The notes under the pieces: generated by a model
The model's database searches: none
Told to the model about the DNA's origin: nothing
What the model saw: only the letters and a program-made list of their open reading frames with translations
Assembly: GCA_947498325.1 (NCBI GenBank)
Contig: CANMKE010000006.1
Location: forward strand, 148,309 to 212,308
Reading direction: 5' to 3'
Origin: an uncultured Persicobacter sp.
GTDB taxonomy: Bacteria > Bacteroidota > Bacteroidia > Cytophagales > Cyclobacteriaceae
Length of the DNA stretch: 64,000 nt
Position numbers and translations under genes: made by a program
Part shown: positions 62,585 through 64,000 of the stretch, piece by piece
Layout: each line of letters begins with the position of its first letter
Numbering within the stretch: position 1 is the first letter of the stretch

Positions 62585-63400
62585 TTATTCATAAAATGGT
62601 CTTAGCCTTTCCTTTTCTTGTTCCTCTACATATTGATTAAATTTTTGATTCATAGCTTCCTCTTCCCACTCAAATTGTAAAATCTTGTGATCTAAAAAAT
62701 ATTTATACACTTCCTCATCAAAGTTTCGCATATCTAAAACAATACGCTCTTCTTTTCCAGTAGGCAGTGTATGTTTTTCTTCGTTTTCAGAACCTATGGC
62801 ATCTGTGTTATAGGAAACTTTTGTAGCTATAAACTTATCAACATCATTTAGATGCACTTTATACTCTTTAGGCATATCAACACGTTCACGCTCTCCAAAT
62901 ATGGATCTAACATTCTTTTGAGGATCAACGGGAGTACCAAAAAGCTTACTTTTTTCTTCTGTATAAACTCCTGGGCGATAAACCTCATCAATTGTATTCA
63001 CAAAACCAAGATAAGGTAAATCAGTAAAAGGTCGATCTAATATGCCATATTGATAAAAGCGGTTAATCTCTTTGCCTTTAATTTCAATAGATAAATGGAT
63101 ACAATATAATTCAGAAATATCTTTAGATTTAAGCTCCTTAATGAAACTTATTTCTTCAAACCTTTGGCTTTCTATTAACTTTATTTCGATAGGAACTTTA
63201 GAAAAATTATAATCCATTTTTGAATACCCCATACTTTTTAATCTTTTAATCATTTGTAGATTATTGAGTATTTCGTTTTTCAAAAATTCAATACTAATTC
63301 TACCAGCTCCTATACCATAATAAATAGGTCTATTATTAAGTATTACATATGACCTACCAATATAAAATCCATCACAATTTATTATTCTATGATTTTCCAT
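62585..63400 (-). CDS. Cassette protein, copy 1 with divergent N-terminus
   Basis: 271 residues. The first ~95 residues (MENHRIINCDGFYIGRSYVI, later NFSKVPIEIKLIESQRFEE) differ strongly from the other two copies, while everything from ISELYCIHLSIEIKGKEINR to the C-terminus is nearly identical. The change is abrupt, as expected from exchange by recombination in the conserved part. Overlaps the upstream small gene by 19 bp. Unknown function. Confidence 0.7.
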   Translation of the reverse strand: MENHRIINCDGFYIGRSYVILNNRPIYYGIGAGRISIEFLKNEILNNLQMIKRLKSMGYSKMDYNFSKVPIEIKLIESQRFEEISFIKELKSKDISELYCIHLSIEIKGKEINRFYQYGILDRPFTDLPYLGFVNTIDEVYRPGVYTEEKSKLFGTPVDPQKNVRSIFGERERVDMPKEYKVHLNDVDKFIATKVSYNTDAIGSENEEKHTLPTGKEERIVLDMRNFDEEVYKYFLDHKILQFEWEEEAMNQKFNQYVEEQEKERLRPFYE

Positions 63401-63687
63401 GATTCATTATCAATTGAAAACTTATACTTCACCATTAATTGTCCATCTGTTCCACTTCTAAATTCTAAAATATCACCTTCCTTGTATATTCTACTCATCC
63501 CTTCTTTAAATTCATATTCAGGCTTTAAGCTTGATTTACTTCCAGCAAACCCTGTATTACACATAGGACTATACTTAGGATGCATATTTCCCCATCTAGT
63601 CGTAGTATGCCCAAAACACTGAACTCCCCACACCTCTGGTCGTAGTCTCCGTACTACGACCAGGGGTGTAAAAAGCACCCAATCCAC
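63382..63687 (-). CDS. Small cassette protein, copy 1
   Basis: 101 codons. Constant part MHPKYSPMCNTGFAGSKSSL, variable EFKEGMSRIYKEGD, then EFRSGTDGQLMVKYKFSIDNESWKIIE with a more divergent end than in copies 2 and 3. That end overlaps the divergent N-terminus of the next gene. Unknown function. Confidence 0.5.
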   Translation of the reverse strand: MDWVLFTPLVVVRRLRPEVWGVQCFGHTTTRWGNMHPKYSPMCNTGFAGSKSSLKPEYEFKEGMSRIYKEGDILEFRSGTDGQLMVKYKFSIDNESWKIIE

Positions 63688-64000
63688 CCACCTCCTGCAT
63701 CTTCACCCCCATATTATCCGAAGGCTGTTCATTCATAAAATACAAACCCGCCCCTGCCTGCAGGGTGTTGTCTTGCGCATCTACCCACGGCATGACGGCT
63801 GTGAGGATAGAACGGTTTCTGCTGATGCCGCCTTCATACGCCTGACTGCGATGCAACAGCCCCACACTGAAATCTTCCGACAAAGCGGAACTCGCAGGGG
63901 CATAGCGCAAGGCAGAAAAATCCCGCAAAGCACTGAAGCCTCCCATTTGGGCATGTGCCCAGGCGGGGAGGGTGATGGTGAATAGGATGAGGAGTAATGG
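63596..64000 (-). CDS. PorP/SprF N-terminal fragment, copy 5 (partial at window end)
   Basis: 135 codons in the window, open at the right edge; the frame begins PLLLILFTITLPAWAHAQ, so only the first three residues are outside. PorP homology again ends at KMQEVGG, followed by LGAFYTPGRSTETTTRGVGS from the palindromic junction. Confidence 0.75.
   Translation of the reverse strand, partial: PLLLILFTITLPAWAHAQMGGFSALRDFSALRYAPASSALSEDFSVGLLHRSQAYEGGISRNRSILTAVMPWVDAQDNTLQAGAGLYFMNEQPSDNMGVKMQEVGGLGAFYTPGRSTETTTRGVGSSVFWAYYD

Larger units (their letters stand above)
62585..64000 (-). repeat. Repeated cassette, copy 1 (cut by window end)
   Basis: Same order as the other two cassettes; the PorP fragment continues past the window end by only its first few codons. 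Confidence 0.85.

Noticed and set aside
54000..64000. Plus-strand ORFs of about 70-110 codons in each PorP copy
   Set aside because: They repeat only because the PorP sequence on the minus strand repeats; signal peptide and family pattern are on the minus strand.
1..64000. tRNA or rRNA genes
   Set aside because: Gene-free stretches were read for cloverleaf and rRNA landmarks; none was found apart from RNase P RNA.

Overview
The window looks like a Bacteroidota chromosome, probably a gliding-type Cytophagales (Flammeovirga/Persicobacter-like). This rests on PorP/SprF-type outer-membrane sequences of the type IX secretion system, TAnnTTTG promoter boxes (one with a full TTTG-N19-TACTTTTG layout), few Shine-Dalgarno sites, YwbE, DUF2027-Smr and DUF3987/DUF6371-type proteins. 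The genus is inference.

0-8 kb holds aromatic amino-acid catabolism: phenylalanine 4-hydroxylase (divergent), then a co-directional run of scoA-scoB (acetoacetate CoA-transfer), hmgA, hppD and fahA, followed by a flavin-reductase-like protein. Maleylacetoacetate isomerase and a tyrosine aminotransferase are not in the window. 8-18 kb carries two exported bleomycin-hydrolase-like (C1B) peptidases, dihydrofolate reductase, two M13 lipoprotein metallopeptidases, a peroxiredoxin and small acidic proteins. 18-27 kb is five consecutive paralogous membrane histidine kinases with no response regulator beside them. 27-47 kb is ordinary chromosome: SulP and MarC transporters, Maf, Smr protein, RNase P RNA, an NtrC-like regulator without its DNA-binding domain, an orphan glycine-betaine-type binding protein, cold-shock protein, DEAD-box helicase, ABC-F ATPase and mnmE.

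47.5-53.9 kb is a small integrative element directly downstream of mnmE: excisionase-like protein, unknown protein, tyrosine recombinase, second small HTH protein, DUF3987-type protein and a zinc-ribbon/Toprim-like protein. It has three striking non-coding repeat arrays: 10-bp direct repeats at its left end, a nested symmetric palindrome of ten GGCGGAA units between the two replication-type genes, and 11-bp direct repeats at its right end.

54-64 kb (all on the minus strand) is a recombining locus. PorP/SprF N-terminal fragments occur five times. Three are followed by the same pair of overlapping AT-rich genes, making near-identical cassettes of about 1.42 kb. Among them lies a large exported protein with a host-like metalloprotease N-terminus and an AT-rich C-terminus resembling an M15 peptidoglycan peptidase. 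Its last zinc-ligand motif is put out of frame by a 12-G tract. A secreted beta-propeller-like protein follows. The layout resembles polymorphic toxin/immunity loci, with a possible phase-variation switch; this is the most interesting part of the window.
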